Source: Rossellomorea vietnamensis (GTDB lineage: Bacteria; Bacillota; Bacilli; Bacillales; Bacillaceae_B). From it: 64,000 bases of DNA. The notes under the pieces are model-generated. The model was not told the origin of the DNA and made no database searches. It worked only from the letters and a program-made list of their open reading frames with translations. The stretch is from contig NZ_CP104558.1 of NCBI RefSeq assembly GCF_025398035.1, forward strand, positions 1 to 64,000, written 5' to 3'. The position numbers and the translations under genes were made by a program. This document shows positions 54,696 to 63,546 of this stretch, in pieces; positions within the stretch are counted from its first letter, which is position 1, and the number at the start of each line of letters is the position of its first letter.

Positions 54696-54709
54696 AGAAA
54701 ACGCTTTAA
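54696..54709 (+). promoter_or_regulatory. Candidate cre site between prli42 and the epimerase gene
   Basis: AGAAAACGCTTTAA has the palindromic core AAAACGCTTT and matches the optimal cre TGAAAACGCTTTCA at 12 of 14 positions. It lies about 85 bases upstream of the methylmalonyl-CoA epimerase gene. Confidence 0.5.
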
Positions 54710-54794
54710 TTATTCGTCTCTATAGGAGGAAATTCGACAACAAGTATGGAATACTATATGGGTGGAGCATGCAAACAACAGGGGGATGATAGGG

Positions 54795-55208
54795 ATGAAA
54801 AAGGTAGATCATATCGGAATAGCAGTTTCATCAATAGACAATGTTCTCGCATTTTATGAAGATACTCTCGGTCTTTCACTACTGAAGATCGAAGAAGTTG
54901 AGAATCAAGGTGTCAAGGTAGCATTCATGGATGGCGGAAATCTTAAACTTGAGTTACTCGAGCCACTACATAAAGAAAGCCCGATTGCGGCATTCATAGA
55001 AAAAAAGGGTGAAGGGATTCACCATATAGCCTTCGGAGTAGAAGGAATCGAGGAGCGCATCAAAGAGCTCCAGACCAAAGGGGTACGGATGATCAACGAA
55101 ACGCCGAAGCCTGGTGCCGGCGGGGCCTCCGTCGCCTTCATGCATCCGAAATCAGCCCACGGCGTTTTATACGAGCTTTGTGATAAATCCAACATCAAAG
55201 GGGAGTAA
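54795..55208 (+). CDS. mce: Methylmalonyl-CoA epimerase
   Basis: A 137-residue glyoxalase-fold (VOC) metalloenzyme that interconverts (S)- and (R)-methylmalonyl-CoA. Metal and active-site residues are in place: His6 (VDHIGIAV), the second His in IHHIAFGV, and the acidic residues of LELLEPL and GVLYELCD. AGGGGGA nine bases upstream supports the ATG at 54795; other in-frame starts lie at 54786 and 54762. It is the yqjC equivalent and is followed five bases later by the carboxylase gene. Confidence 0.94.
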   Translation: MKKVDHIGIAVSSIDNVLAFYEDTLGLSLLKIEEVENQGVKVAFMDGGNLKLELLEPLHKESPIAAFIEKKGEGIHHIAFGVEGIEERIKELQTKGVRMINETPKPGAGGASVAFMHPKSAHGVLYELCDKSNIKGE

Positions 55209-55213
55209 CCACA

Positions 55214-56761
55214 ATGGATATTTATGAAAAAATCAATGAATTGTACGACCGCAGAAGAGAAGTGGAACTTGGCGGCGGAGACGAAAAAATAGACAAGCAG
55301 CATGAAAAAGGAAAGCTGACAGCCAGGGAGCGGATCGATATCCTGGTGGATCCGGGTAGCTTTGTGGAGTTGAACCCGTTCATCGAGCACAGATGCACAG
55401 ACTTTGGACTTGAAGGGGTACAGGGACCTGGTGACGGGGTCGTGACGGGATACGGAAAGGTGAACGGGAAACCGATTTACTTATTCTCCCAGGATTTCAC
55501 GGTGTTCGGCGGTGCGCTTGGAGAAATGCACGCGAAGAAGATTTCCCATGTGATGGATCTTGCCGTGAAGAATGGTGCTCCGTTCATCGGATTGAATGAT
55601 TCAGGCGGGGCCAGGATTCAGGAAGGGGTCGTTTCTTTAGACGGGTATGGACATATCTTCTATCGGAACGCCGTCTATTCAGGTGTGATTCCGCAAATAT
55701 CCGTCATCATGGGCCCTTGTGCCGGCGGAGCGGTTTACTCCCCTGCCATCACGGATTTTGTCTTTATGGTGGATGAGACGAGCCAAATGTTCATCACAGG
55801 ACCTAAAGTCATTGAAACCGTGACTGGGGAAAAAATAAGCTCAGAGGATCTCGGTGGGGCGAAGGTCCATAATTCCATCAGCGGAAATGCCCATTTCAGG
55901 GGGAAAACGGAAGAAGAGGTGTTACAAGAGGTTCGAAGATTATTAACATACCTGCCTCAAAACAATGAAGAGAAGCCCCCTCGCCTGGGCGCGGATGAAG
56001 AAGATGATTACCGTGCGAACTTAACGGACCTGATTCCATTTGATGCGATTCGTCCATACGACGTCCGTACCGTCATCAATGAAATTGTCGATGAAGGAAG
56101 CTTCATGGAGGTTCAGAAGGAATTCGCCAAAAATATTGTTGTGGGGCTGGCCCGCATAAAAGGCGAAGTCGTCGGACTTGTATGCAATCAGCCAAAGTTC
56201 ATGGCGGGTGGCCTTGATATCGATTCTTCCGACAAAGCATCCCGATTCATCAGGTTCTGTGATTCATTCAATATTCCTCTCATTACGTTCGAGGATGTTA
56301 CGGGATTCTTCCCTGGGATCAAGCAGGAACATGGAGGGATCATCCGTCATGGGGCCAAGATTCTATATGCTTATTCTGAAGCGACAGTCCCTAAAATGAC
56401 CGTGATCCTAAGGAAAGCGTATGGCGGAGCATATGTGGCACTGAACAGTAAATCGATCGGTGCGGACCTGGTCTTTGCCTGGCCGAATGCGGAGATCGCC
56501 GTCATGGGGCCTCAAGGAGCAGCGAACATCATTTTTGCCAGGGAGATTGCATCGAGCGATAACCCTGAAGAGCTGAGGGAACAGAAGATTGAAGAATATC
56601 GTGAAAAGTTCGCGAATCCATATGTCGCAGCGTCCCGTGGGATGGTGGATGATGTCATCGATCCCCGTGAAACCCGGATCAAATTGATTCAAGGACTGGA
56701 AATGATGAGAAACAAACGGGAAGAACGTCCGAAGAAAAAGCACGGGAATATCCCATTGTAA
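55214..56761 (+). CDS. yqjD: Acyl-CoA carboxylase carboxyltransferase subunit (propionyl-CoA type)
   Basis: A 515-residue carboxyltransferase subunit that transfers CO2 from biotin to propionyl-CoA or a similar acyl-CoA, giving (S)-methylmalonyl-CoA. The N-terminal crotonase-like half carries LNDSGGARIQEGV and GPCAGGAVYSPA, and the C-terminal half FEDVTGFFPGIKQEHGGIIRHGAK and RKAYGGAYVAL. Both acyl-CoA and biotin oxyanion regions are intact. No biotin carboxylase or carrier gene is next to it, so it may depend on AccC/AccB or on subunits encoded elsewhere. Operon with mce. Confidence 0.93.
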   Translation: MDIYEKINELYDRRREVELGGGDEKIDKQHEKGKLTARERIDILVDPGSFVELNPFIEHRCTDFGLEGVQGPGDGVVTGYGKVNGKPIYLFSQDFTVFGGALGEMHAKKISHVMDLAVKNGAPFIGLNDSGGARIQEGVVSLDGYGHIFYRNAVYSGVIPQISVIMGPCAGGAVYSPAITDFVFMVDETSQMFITGPKVIETVTGEKISSEDLGGAKVHNSISGNAHFRGKTEEEVLQEVRRLLTYLPQNNEEKPPRLGADEEDDYRANLTDLIPFDAIRPYDVRTVINEIVDEGSFMEVQKEFAKNIVVGLARIKGEVVGLVCNQPKFMAGGLDIDSSDKASRFIRFCDSFNIPLITFEDVTGFFPGIKQEHGGIIRHGAKILYAYSEATVPKMTVILRKAYGGAYVALNSKSIGADLVFAWPNAEIAVMGPQGAANIIFAREIASSDNPEELREQKIEEYREKFANPYVAASRGMVDDVIDPRETRIKLIQGLEMMRNKREERPKKKHGNIPL

Positions 56762-56837
56762 AAGGTATACCATTTGTTGAACGTGGCTATTCACGCTATA
56801 CTATAGAAGTGAATACATATTTGTGGAGGTCTACTAA

Positions 56838-57962
56838 ATGATTAATGAAGAGCGTTTATTAAATGAATTCCTGGAATTGGTCCAGATCGATTCTGAAACG
56901 AAAGAAGAAGCGGAAATCGCGAAAGTATTAACAAAAAAATTCTCCGACCTGGGAGTGGAGGTATTCGAAGACGATACGATGGGGGAAACGGGCCACGGTG
57001 CCGGCAACCTGATCTGTACGTTAAAAGGGAATAAAGATGGAGTGGATACCATTTATTTCACTTCCCATATGGATACAGTGGTCCCTGCCAAAGGGGTAAA
57101 GCCTACTCTTAAAGAAGATGGCTACATTTATTCCGATGGGACAACCATACTCGGAGCCGATGACAAAGCCGGTCTTGCCACTATGCTTGAATCCGTGCGC
57201 GTCCTTAAGGAAAACAATATTTCCCACGGTGACATCCAATTCATCATCACGGTAGGGGAAGAATCAGGTCTCGTTGGGGCAAAAGCCCTGGATTCCTCTC
57301 TTGTTAAAGCGAAATACGGTTTCGCCCTTGATAGTGACGGCAAAGTCGGAAACATCATCGTAGCAGCACCGACACAGGCTAAAGTGAAGGCGACGATCTA
57401 CGGAAAAACAGCACACGCAGGCGTAGCTCCTGAAAAAGGCGTTTCTGCCATCACGATTGCAGCGAAAGCCATCTCTAAAATGCCACTTGGCCGTATCGAT
57501 GAAGAAACGACTGCGAACATCGGCCGCTTTGAAGGCGGGAAAGCAACGAATATCGTATGCGAACAAGCCGATATCCTTGCTGAAGCCCGTTCACTGGTTC
57601 CTGAAAAAATGGAAGCACAGGTAGAAAAAATGAAAGCTGCCTTCACTTCCGTTGCCGAGGAAATGGGCGGGAAAGCGGAAGTCGAAGTTCAAGTCATGTA
57701 CCCGGGCTTCAAGTTCAAAGACGGTGACGAAGTAGTGGAAGTGGCAAAACGTGCGGCGAAGAAAATCGGCCGCCCTAGCGAGCTGCTCACAAGCGGAGGC
57801 GGAAGCGACGCCAACGTCATCGCCGGATTCGGAGTACCGACTGTAAACCTTGCAGTAGGATACGAAGAAATCCATACCAAAAGCGAAAGAATGCCTGTAG
57901 AAGAACTAAACAAGCTTTCTGAAATGGTCATAGCCATCATCAAAGAGGTGGCTGGGGAATAG
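56838..57962 (+). CDS. yqjE: M20-family peptidase, tripeptidase T-like (YqjE)
   Basis: A 374-residue zinc aminopeptidase-like protein. Metal ligands appear in order: His and Asp in SHMDTVVP, Asp in GADDKAGLA, the catalytic Glu-Glu in GEESGLVG and Asp in ALDSDGKVG. A lid/dimerisation domain lies at about 180-290 (GKTAHAGVAPEKG). It is probably a cytosolic di- or tripeptidase. A 76-base gap with promoter-like TTTGTT/TATACT separates it from yqjD, so it may be transcribed on its own. Confidence 0.9.
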   Translation: MINEERLLNEFLELVQIDSETKEEAEIAKVLTKKFSDLGVEVFEDDTMGETGHGAGNLICTLKGNKDGVDTIYFTSHMDTVVPAKGVKPTLKEDGYIYSDGTTILGADDKAGLATMLESVRVLKENNISHGDIQFIITVGEESGLVGAKALDSSLVKAKYGFALDSDGKVGNIIVAAPTQAKVKATIYGKTAHAGVAPEKGVSAITIAAKAISKMPLGRIDEETTANIGRFEGGKATNIVCEQADILAEARSLVPEKMEAQVEKMKAAFTSVAEEMGGKAEVEVQVMYPGFKFKDGDEVVEVAKRAAKKIGRPSELLTSGGGSDANVIAGFGVPTVNLAVGYEEIHTKSERMPVEELNKLSEMVIAIIKEVAGE

Positions 57963-58084
57963 AAAAGCGAAGGGGCTTTGGCCAGAGGCGACAAGCATAA
58001 GGTGAACCGACCGGAAAGGCGTTTTTTGCCTTTTTGGTCGGTTTAACTTATGACCTCGAGCCTCTAAGCCCCGTAGCTGGACAA
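57961..58084 (-). repeat. Long-hairpin intergenic repeat, copy C (inverted)
   Basis: Reverse-orientation copy of the elements at 14391-14666. Nested pairs: GGGGCTT (57972) with AAGCCCC (58066), AGAGGC (57984) with GCCTCT (58060), CATAAG (57996) with CTTATG (58047), AACCGACC (58005) with GGTCGGTT (58036), and AAAGGC (58015) with GCCTTT (58028). The inner arms differ from copies A and B yet still pair. The element abuts the yqjE stop codon and may also end transcription. Confidence 0.85.
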
Positions 58085-58092
58085 TAGAAAGA

Positions 58093-58138
58093 AAAAAGTC
58101 CACATGCAAAAGGGTTTTCTTTTGTGCGTGGACTTTTT
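58093..58138. terminator. Bidirectional-looking terminator hairpin after copy C
   Basis: GTCCAC (58098-58103) pairs with GTGGAC (58128-58133) and GCAAAAG with CTTTTGT inside. An A tract precedes the stem and a T tract follows it. Confidence 0.75.
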
Positions 58139-58220
58139 CTTCTTTCAAATCAGCGCCTTATTGTGAAATATGGTACATTAGTAGTATACATATCAGAAAT
58201 GCGAGAGGGGACGTTATACA

Positions 58221-58691
58221 TTGCCGAAAGTAGTTGTATTTCATGCCGGAAAAGAAGAATATGCTCTGCCGATTGAGAACGTAGTATCCATTGAAAAGGT
58301 GGAGGAGATCAGGGCGATCCCTCACTTACCCCCATTTGTCCTGGGACTTGTAAAGGTCAGGGGAGAGCTGATTCCGGTCCTTGATTTAGGGAACATCCTT
58401 TATGACACCCCTGCGATTGCTGAAAAAGGAATGTTTCTCCTGGTCGTCCAGACGAAAACGATGCAGGTCGGTCTGGTCGTGATGGAAGCAAAGGAAATCA
58501 TCGAAGTGGCGGATGAATCGATAACAAACGTCGGTTTACTTGCTTACTCGAAAACAACCTATTTTTCAGGTATCATCAATCTTGAAGATTCCCTTCTGAC
58601 CCAAATCGATCCCGATGTTTTAGTAGAAAGCTTAGAAGGTATAAAAGAAATAAAGGATTATGTGAACGAGCAAAAAACACATCAAAACTAG
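58221..58691 (+). CDS. CheW-like domain protein
   Basis: A 156-residue protein made of one CheW domain (about 3-140): VVVFHAGKEEYALPIENVVSIEKVEEIRAIP, then VLGLVKVRGELIPVLDLG, the typical CheW core. CheW domains link receptors to the CheA kinase. No other chemotaxis gene lies nearby, so it may be a CheV- or CheW-like adaptor working with unlinked partners. The TTG at 58221 has GAGAGGGGA ten bases upstream. The Pol IV gene follows after 21 bases, possibly in the same transcript. B. subtilis has no such gene at this place. Confidence 0.88.
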   Translation: MPKVVVFHAGKEEYALPIENVVSIEKVEEIRAIPHLPPFVLGLVKVRGELIPVLDLGNILYDTPAIAEKGMFLLVVQTKTMQVGLVVMEAKEIIEVADESITNVGLLAYSKTTYFSGIINLEDSLLTQIDPDVLVESLEGIKEIKDYVNEQKTHQN

Positions 58692-58712
58692 ACAAAGAAA
58701 GCCGCGATTGAA

Positions 58713-59966
58713 ATGAACTCACACTATCCCAAAAACGGACGAGTGATCCTTCATGTGGATATGAACAGTTTTTATGCCTCTGTAGAGATGGCCTCTGATC
58801 CTACTCTGCGGGGGAAACCTCTGGCTATAGCCGGGAACCCCCAGGAAAGACGGGGCATCATCGTGACATGCAGCTACGAAGCCAGGGGCTTTGGCGTGAA
58901 AACGACGATGCCTCTTTGGGAGGCAAAAAAACTATGTCCGGATCTGGTGATCATGACTCCTAACTTCGACCGTTATCGTGCCGCCTCCAAAGGAATATTC
59001 GATATCCTCAGACAATATACAGAATTAGTGGAACCCGTGTCGATTGATGAAGGGTATCTCGATATAACGGATTCCTTCGAGAAAGGAACTCCACTACAAA
59101 TTGCCTCGGACATACAGGCCCAGATCAAGGGTCAGTTAGACCTTCCTTGCAGTATAGGTGTGGCGCCAAATAAATTCCTGGCGAAAACGGCTTCAGATAT
59201 GAAGAAGCCCATGGGAATCACCGTGTTGCGTAAAAGGGATATCCCGAATAAGCTGTGGCCCCTTCCCGTCATTGAAATGCACGGAATCGGTCAGAAGACT
59301 GCCGAGAAGCTGAATTCAATCGGTATCCATACGTGCAGCGACCTTGCCCATGCCAACGATATCCAGTTGAAGTCACTGCTCGGGATCAACGGGCTCCGTC
59401 TTAAAGAGCGAGCCAATGGAACCGACAGAAGGAATGTGGACCCGGAGTCGATTTATGATTATAAGAGCGTGGGCAATTCCACTACCTTACCGAAGGATAC
59501 AACGAATCAACAAGAGCTTTTAATCGTTGTAGAAGAGCTGTGTGCGAAGGTATCGTCGCGACTTCAACAAAAAGATGTACTGGGAACGACAATCCAGCTG
59601 ATGATTCGTGATAAGTTCCGGAAGACCATCACCAGAAGCAAAAAGGTTGCAAACCCCATCTATAAAAAAGAAGACTTATACCACCAGGCGAAAGACTTAT
59701 TCCTGAAGCATTGGGATGGGGATCCTGTACGACTCCTCGGGGTCACGGCACAGGATGTAGTGGAGAAAAGCGAAGCCACGGAACAGCTGGACTTATTTTC
59801 TTATAAGAAAGTCGCCGAAAAGGAACCACTCTACAACGTATTATCCAAGCTCCATGACAAATTTGGGAAAGATTCCATCTCTCAAGGGATTAAAGCCAAG
59901 AATAAGAAAAAGTCTTATGACCAGAAACAGGACACAAGCTTCAACAAAGACTTCTTAAGGGAATGA
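58713..59966 (+). CDS. dinB: DNA polymerase IV (Y family, YqjH-like)
   Basis: A 417-residue translesion polymerase. Catalytic acidic residues are visible in HVDMNSFYASVE (about residues 14-25) and SIDEGYLD (about 109-116), and the palm, thumb (helix-hairpin-helix near MHGIGQKTAEKLNSIGI) and little-finger domains are complete. A C-terminal QLDLF-type motif (TEQLDLF) is a likely beta-clamp binding site. The ATG has only a weak upstream ribosome-binding site. I see no LexA box ahead of it. Confidence 0.94.
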   Translation: MNSHYPKNGRVILHVDMNSFYASVEMASDPTLRGKPLAIAGNPQERRGIIVTCSYEARGFGVKTTMPLWEAKKLCPDLVIMTPNFDRYRAASKGIFDILRQYTELVEPVSIDEGYLDITDSFEKGTPLQIASDIQAQIKGQLDLPCSIGVAPNKFLAKTASDMKKPMGITVLRKRDIPNKLWPLPVIEMHGIGQKTAEKLNSIGIHTCSDLAHANDIQLKSLLGINGLRLKERANGTDRRNVDPESIYDYKSVGNSTTLPKDTTNQQELLIVVEELCAKVSSRLQQKDVLGTTIQLMIRDKFRKTITRSKKVANPIYKKEDLYHQAKDLFLKHWDGDPVRLLGVTAQDVVEKSEATEQLDLFSYKKVAEKEPLYNVLSKLHDKFGKDSISQGIKAKNKKKSYDQKQDTSFNKDFLRE

Positions 59967-60129
59967 CAGTTGGAAAAGGGGACATCTTATAACAGTAACG
60001 TACTTCTCAATCGGATTATTTGCATCAATGAACCATTCTTGTTAGATTGAAATAGACTCCGGTCATTCATTTGATATAACTGAAGAAGTAATGAAATCAT
60101 GATTCTATAGATGAAAGGACGTTGATGTT

Positions 60130-61536
60130 ATGGCTCAGGAAATCGGTGTTATTGGATTAGCCGTTATGGGAAAAAACTTGGCATGGAATATTGAAAGCAG
60201 GGGATACTCTGTTTCTGTATACAATCGTTCCAGTGAGAAAACGGAAGAAATGATGAACGAATCGAAGGGCAAGAATGTCAATCCTACATATTCAATCGAG
60301 GAATTCGTCAACTCATTGGAAAAGCCTAGGAAGATTCTTCTGATGGTCAAGGCTGGAAATCCGACTGATGCGACTATCGAACAATTAAAACCCTTCCTTG
60401 AAAAAGGTGACATCCTGATCGATGGGGGAAATACGTTCTTTGAGGATACCCGTCGACGCAATCAGGAACTAAGTGAACTTGGCATTCACTTTATCGGGAC
60501 GGGTGTGTCCGGTGGGGAGGAAGGTGCACTGACAGGTCCATCCATCATGCCTGGAGGACAGAAGGAAGCATATGATCTCGTGGCTCCTATCCTGAAAGAT
60601 ATCGCAGCGAAGGTTGACGGAGATCCATGTACGACGTATATCGGTCCCGACGGCGCAGGTCACTATGTGAAAATGGTGCACAACGGTATTGAATATGGAG
60701 ATATGCAACTGATCGCGGAATCTTATTTCCTGATGAAAAATGTCCTTGGCTTGAGTGCAGAAGAACTTCATGAAGTGTTTGCGGACTGGAATGAAGGTGA
60801 GCTTGACAGCTATCTCATCGAAATCACAGCTGATATCTTTACGAAGAAAGATGAAGAAACCGGCAAGCCTATGGTGGATGTCATCCTCGATAAAGCAGGT
60901 CAAAAGGGTACGGGTAAATGGACAAGTCAAAGTGCATTGGATCTCGGTGTATCTTTACCGATCATCACGGAGTCTGTCTTCGCCCGTTTCATTTCAGCGA
61001 TTAAGGATGAACGTGTAAAGGCGAGCAAGATGCTGAAAGGTCCAGACACGAAACCGTTCGATGGTGATAAGAAAGCATTGGTCGAATCGATTCGGAAAGC
61101 TCTTTACATGAGTAAGATCTGTTCGTATGCGCAAGGCTTTGCCCAGATGCGTTCTGCGTCTGATGAGTACAAATGGGATCTCGAGTACGGAGATATCGCC
61201 ATGATCTTCCGCGGAGGCTGTATCATCCGTGCACAGTTCCTGCAGAAGATTAAAGAGGCATATGATCGTGAATCCAATCTCACTAACCTTTTACTCGATC
61301 CTTACTTCAAAGAGATCGTCGAAAGCTATCAATACGCACTCCGTGAAGTCATCAGTGTCGCCGTCCAGAATGGCGTACCGGTTCCCGGCTTCTCGGCAGC
61401 CCTTTCTTATTATGACAGCTACCGCACAGAAACGCTTCCTGCGAATTTAATCCAGGCTCAGCGGGACTACTTCGGTGCTCATACCTACGAACGTGTGGAT
61501 AAAGAAGGTATTTTCCATACAGAGTGGATGAAATAA
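60130..61536 (+). CDS. gndA: 6-phosphogluconate dehydrogenase, decarboxylating
   Basis: A 468-residue NADP-dependent enzyme of the oxidative pentose phosphate pathway that makes ribulose 5-phosphate and NADPH. The N-terminal coenzyme motif [18 protein letters not shown] (residues 8-25) has Asn-Arg-Ser at the NADP phosphate site. [19 protein letters not shown], the catalytic [15 protein letters not shown] and the C-terminal HTEW end are intact. zwf, the first enzyme of the pathway, lies 2 kb away on the other strand. Confidence 0.97.
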   Translation: MAQEIGVIGLAVMGKNLAWNIESRGYSVSVYNRSSEKTEEMMNESKGKNVNPTYSIEEFVNSLEKPRKILLMVKAGNPTDATIEQLKPFLEKGDILIDGGNTFFEDTRRRNQELSELGIHFIGTGVSGGEEGALTGPSIMPGGQKEAYDLVAPILKDIAAKVDGDPCTTYIGPDGAGHYVKMVHNGIEYGDMQLIAESYFLMKNVLGLSAEELHEVFADWNEGELDSYLIEITADIFTKKDEETGKPMVDVILDKAGQKGTGKWTSQSALDLGVSLPIITESVFARFISAIKDERVKASKMLKGPDTKPFDGDKKALVESIRKALYMSKICSYAQGFAQMRSASDEYKWDLEYGDIAMIFRGGCIIRAQFLQKIKEAYDRESNLTNLLLDPYFKEIVESYQYALREVISVAVQNGVPVPGFSAALSYYDSYRTETLPANLIQAQRDYFGAHTYERVDKEGIFHTEWMK

Positions 61537-61547
61537 TTAAATGATTC

Positions 61548-61580
61548 AAGCCCCTTTCTGATGAAGAAAGGGGCTTTTAA
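61548..61580 (+). terminator. Terminator of gndA
   Basis: AAGCCCCTTTCT (61548-61559) pairs perfectly with AGAAAGGGGCTT (61565-61576), followed by a short T run. Confidence 0.88.
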
Positions 61581-61712
61581 TAATATCATGATGTCGAGTG
61601 GAACGAATCAGAATTACATACGGAATGAATAACATTCCCCAAACAGATTTCTTTGATTTTCACTACGGGTTTGAAATAATGAAAATGCATCAAGAAAAGA
61701 GGAGGCATTTCA

Positions 61713-62816
61713 ATGAGTCAAACCAATACATCGACAGAATCATTATTTAAATCATTCCATAGTGAGAAGCTGCAGTTATCCAACCGTACAGTGATGGCAC
61801 CTATGACACGGGGTTTCTCACCCAATGGAGTTCCCGGTGAAGACGTTGCCGCTTATTATCGCCGCAGAGCTGAAAATGGTGTAGGATTGATCGTCACGGA
61901 GGGAACCGGAATCAATCACCCCTCTTCTGTTTCAGGAGCGAGCATCCCTCTTTTCCATGGGGAAGAATCACTGAATGGATGGGCAAACGTCGTGAAGGAA
62001 GTCCATCAAGCAGGAGGAAAGATCGTACCACAGCTTTGGCATGTGGGGATGACCCGTAAAAAGGGGGAGCTTCCAAATGAAGAAGCGTTTCCTGTTGGAC
62101 CATCAGGACTGAGTCTTTCAGGTAAAGAAATCACGGAGCCTATGTCGGAAGAGGAAGTCGTCCAGATGGTGGAAGCGTATGCCCAAGCTGCTGCAGATGC
62201 GAAACGCATAGGCTTCGACGGCATAGAACTGCACGGGGCACACGGATATTTAATCGATCAGTTTTTCTGGGAGAATACAAACCGTCGTACGGACCGTTAT
62301 GGAGGAGATCTGGTCGGCAGAACCCGGTTTGCCGTTGAGGTAATTGAGGCTTGCCGACGCGAAGTGGGACCCGATTTCCCAATCATTTTCCGTTTCTCGC
62401 AATGGAAAATGAATGATTTCGGTGCAAAGCTTGCAAATACGCCAGATGAACTGGAGCGCTTCCTGGAGCCACTGGTGAATGCAGGCGTAGATATTTTCCA
62501 TTGCTCGACACGCCGTTTTTGGGAGCCTGAATTTGAAGCATCTGACTTGAATCTCGCCGGGTGGACAAAGAAGCTGACAGGTAAACCGGTTATATCTGTG
62601 GGGTCGGTTGGTCTGGACGGGGAGTTCACGAGCTTCTCGGGTGCGGGCACGACTAGCCTGGATGGTCTGATCGACAGACTGGACCTCGGAGAATTCGACC
62701 TGGTCGCAATCGGACGCTCACTCCTTCAGGACCCTGAATGGGTGAGGAAGGTGGAAGAAGGCAAGGCGAATGACCTGCTGCCGTTTGATAAGGAAGCACT
62801 GAAAAAATTGTATTAA
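61713..62816 (+). CDS. Old yellow enzyme-family NADH:flavin oxidoreductase
   Basis: A 367-residue FMN-dependent ene-reductase with a TIM barrel. Recognisable parts are SNRTVMAPMTRGF near residue 27, LIVTEGTGI, PQLWHVGM, the substrate-binding ELHGAHGYLIDQFFWENTNRRTDRYGG block and the FMN phosphate region VAIGRSLLQDPEWV near the end. These enzymes reduce activated C=C bonds or nitro groups; the natural substrate is unknown. AGAGGAGG precedes the ATG. It has its own terminator. B. subtilis has namA (yqjM) nearby, but this looks like a different, longer member. Confidence 0.9.
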   Translation: MSQTNTSTESLFKSFHSEKLQLSNRTVMAPMTRGFSPNGVPGEDVAAYYRRRAENGVGLIVTEGTGINHPSSVSGASIPLFHGEESLNGWANVVKEVHQAGGKIVPQLWHVGMTRKKGELPNEEAFPVGPSGLSLSGKEITEPMSEEEVVQMVEAYAQAAADAKRIGFDGIELHGAHGYLIDQFFWENTNRRTDRYGGDLVGRTRFAVEVIEACRREVGPDFPIIFRFSQWKMNDFGAKLANTPDELERFLEPLVNAGVDIFHCSTRRFWEPEFEASDLNLAGWTKKLTGKPVISVGSVGLDGEFTSFSGAGTTSLDGLIDRLDLGEFDLVAIGRSLLQDPEWVRKVEEGKANDLLPFDKEALKKLY

Positions 62817-62826
62817 GGCAGTACGG

Positions 62827-62855
62827 GGTGTCTCTTTGAATGAGGCACCTTTTTT
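62827..62855 (+). terminator. Terminator of the old yellow enzyme gene
   Basis: GGTGTCTC (62827-62834) pairs with GAGGCACC (62842-62849, one wobble), followed by six T residues. Confidence 0.87.
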
Positions 62856-62867
62856 GTGTGTTTACAA

Positions 62868-62900
62868 TAAAAAGACTCCCCGGCAATATACCGGAGAGTC
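62868..62900 (-). terminator. Terminator of the zwf-cyclase unit
   Basis: On the minus strand GACTC and CCGG (62900-62891) pair with CCGG and GAGTC (62883-62874), and a T tract follows (AAAAA at 62869-62873 on the plus strand). Confidence 0.85.
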
Positions 62901-62909
62901 AATAAAGCA

Positions 62910-63530
62910 TTACCCGATCATTTCATCAAACAGCAAGACACGTGCCGGTGATGCATCTGTGTTTTGAATTTTTAGTGGTGCCGCCACCATGAAGTATTGG
63001 CCGGCTTTGATATCTTTCAACTGAAGGCCTTCCATGATGATGACGCCGCTTCCCATAAGGCTGCGGTGGGTCGGGTGACCCTCCTGGGCCCGCTCGATTC
63101 CGAGGGCATCGATCCCCACTCCTGCAATCTTTTTCTCAGCAAGGTATGCAGCAGCATCTTCTGCTACATAGATGAAGTCAAAGTTGAATTCAGTATCCCA
63201 TGAATTCTTCGTTTTGAATAGGATGAAGTCATTTTCTTCAATCTCTAATCCTTCAATATCCTTCAGGCTGATTTTCTCATCGGCTTCCGTTACATCAAAT
63301 ACTTTGACAGGGCGGACGAGCTTCTCGATTTCAATCGTTTCAATCGTCTCACCGTCGTTGATCATGTGAAGAGGAGCGTCGACATGAGTTCCTGTATGAA
63401 CATCCATTGAGAGTCTTGACTCCGTCACATGTCCGTTCGTATTGGTTTCAATACTCGGTTGTTTTTCAGGTTTGTTCTTGTACACGGGCATCCCGTTAAA
63501 GATCGGGGCTGTTACGTCATAAATTTTCAT
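62910..63530 (-). CDS. Cyclase-family metal-dependent hydrolase (kynurenine formamidase-like)
   Basis: A 206-residue protein of the cyclase family, whose metal motif HxGTHxDxPxH is complete in VHTGTHVDAPLHM near residues 49-61. Further conserved parts are FILFKTKNSW, GVGIDALGIE and LMGSGVIIMEGL. Relatives include bacterial arylformamidase (KynB) and other amide or lactone hydrolases; the substrate here is not known. The ATG at 63530 has AAAGGTG eight bases upstream; a GTG at 63539 overlaps that site. It lies directly behind zwf on the same strand. Confidence 0.87.
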   Translation of the reverse strand: MKIYDVTAPIFNGMPVYKNKPEKQPSIETNTNGHVTESRLSMDVHTGTHVDAPLHMINDGETIETIEIEKLVRPVKVFDVTEADEKISLKDIEGLEIEENDFILFKTKNSWDTEFNFDFIYVAEDAAAYLAEKKIAGVGIDALGIERAQEGHPTHRSLMGSGVIIMEGLQLKDIKAGQYFMVAAPLKIQNTDASPARVLLFDEMIG

Positions 63531-63546
63531 AGGTTCCACACCTTTC

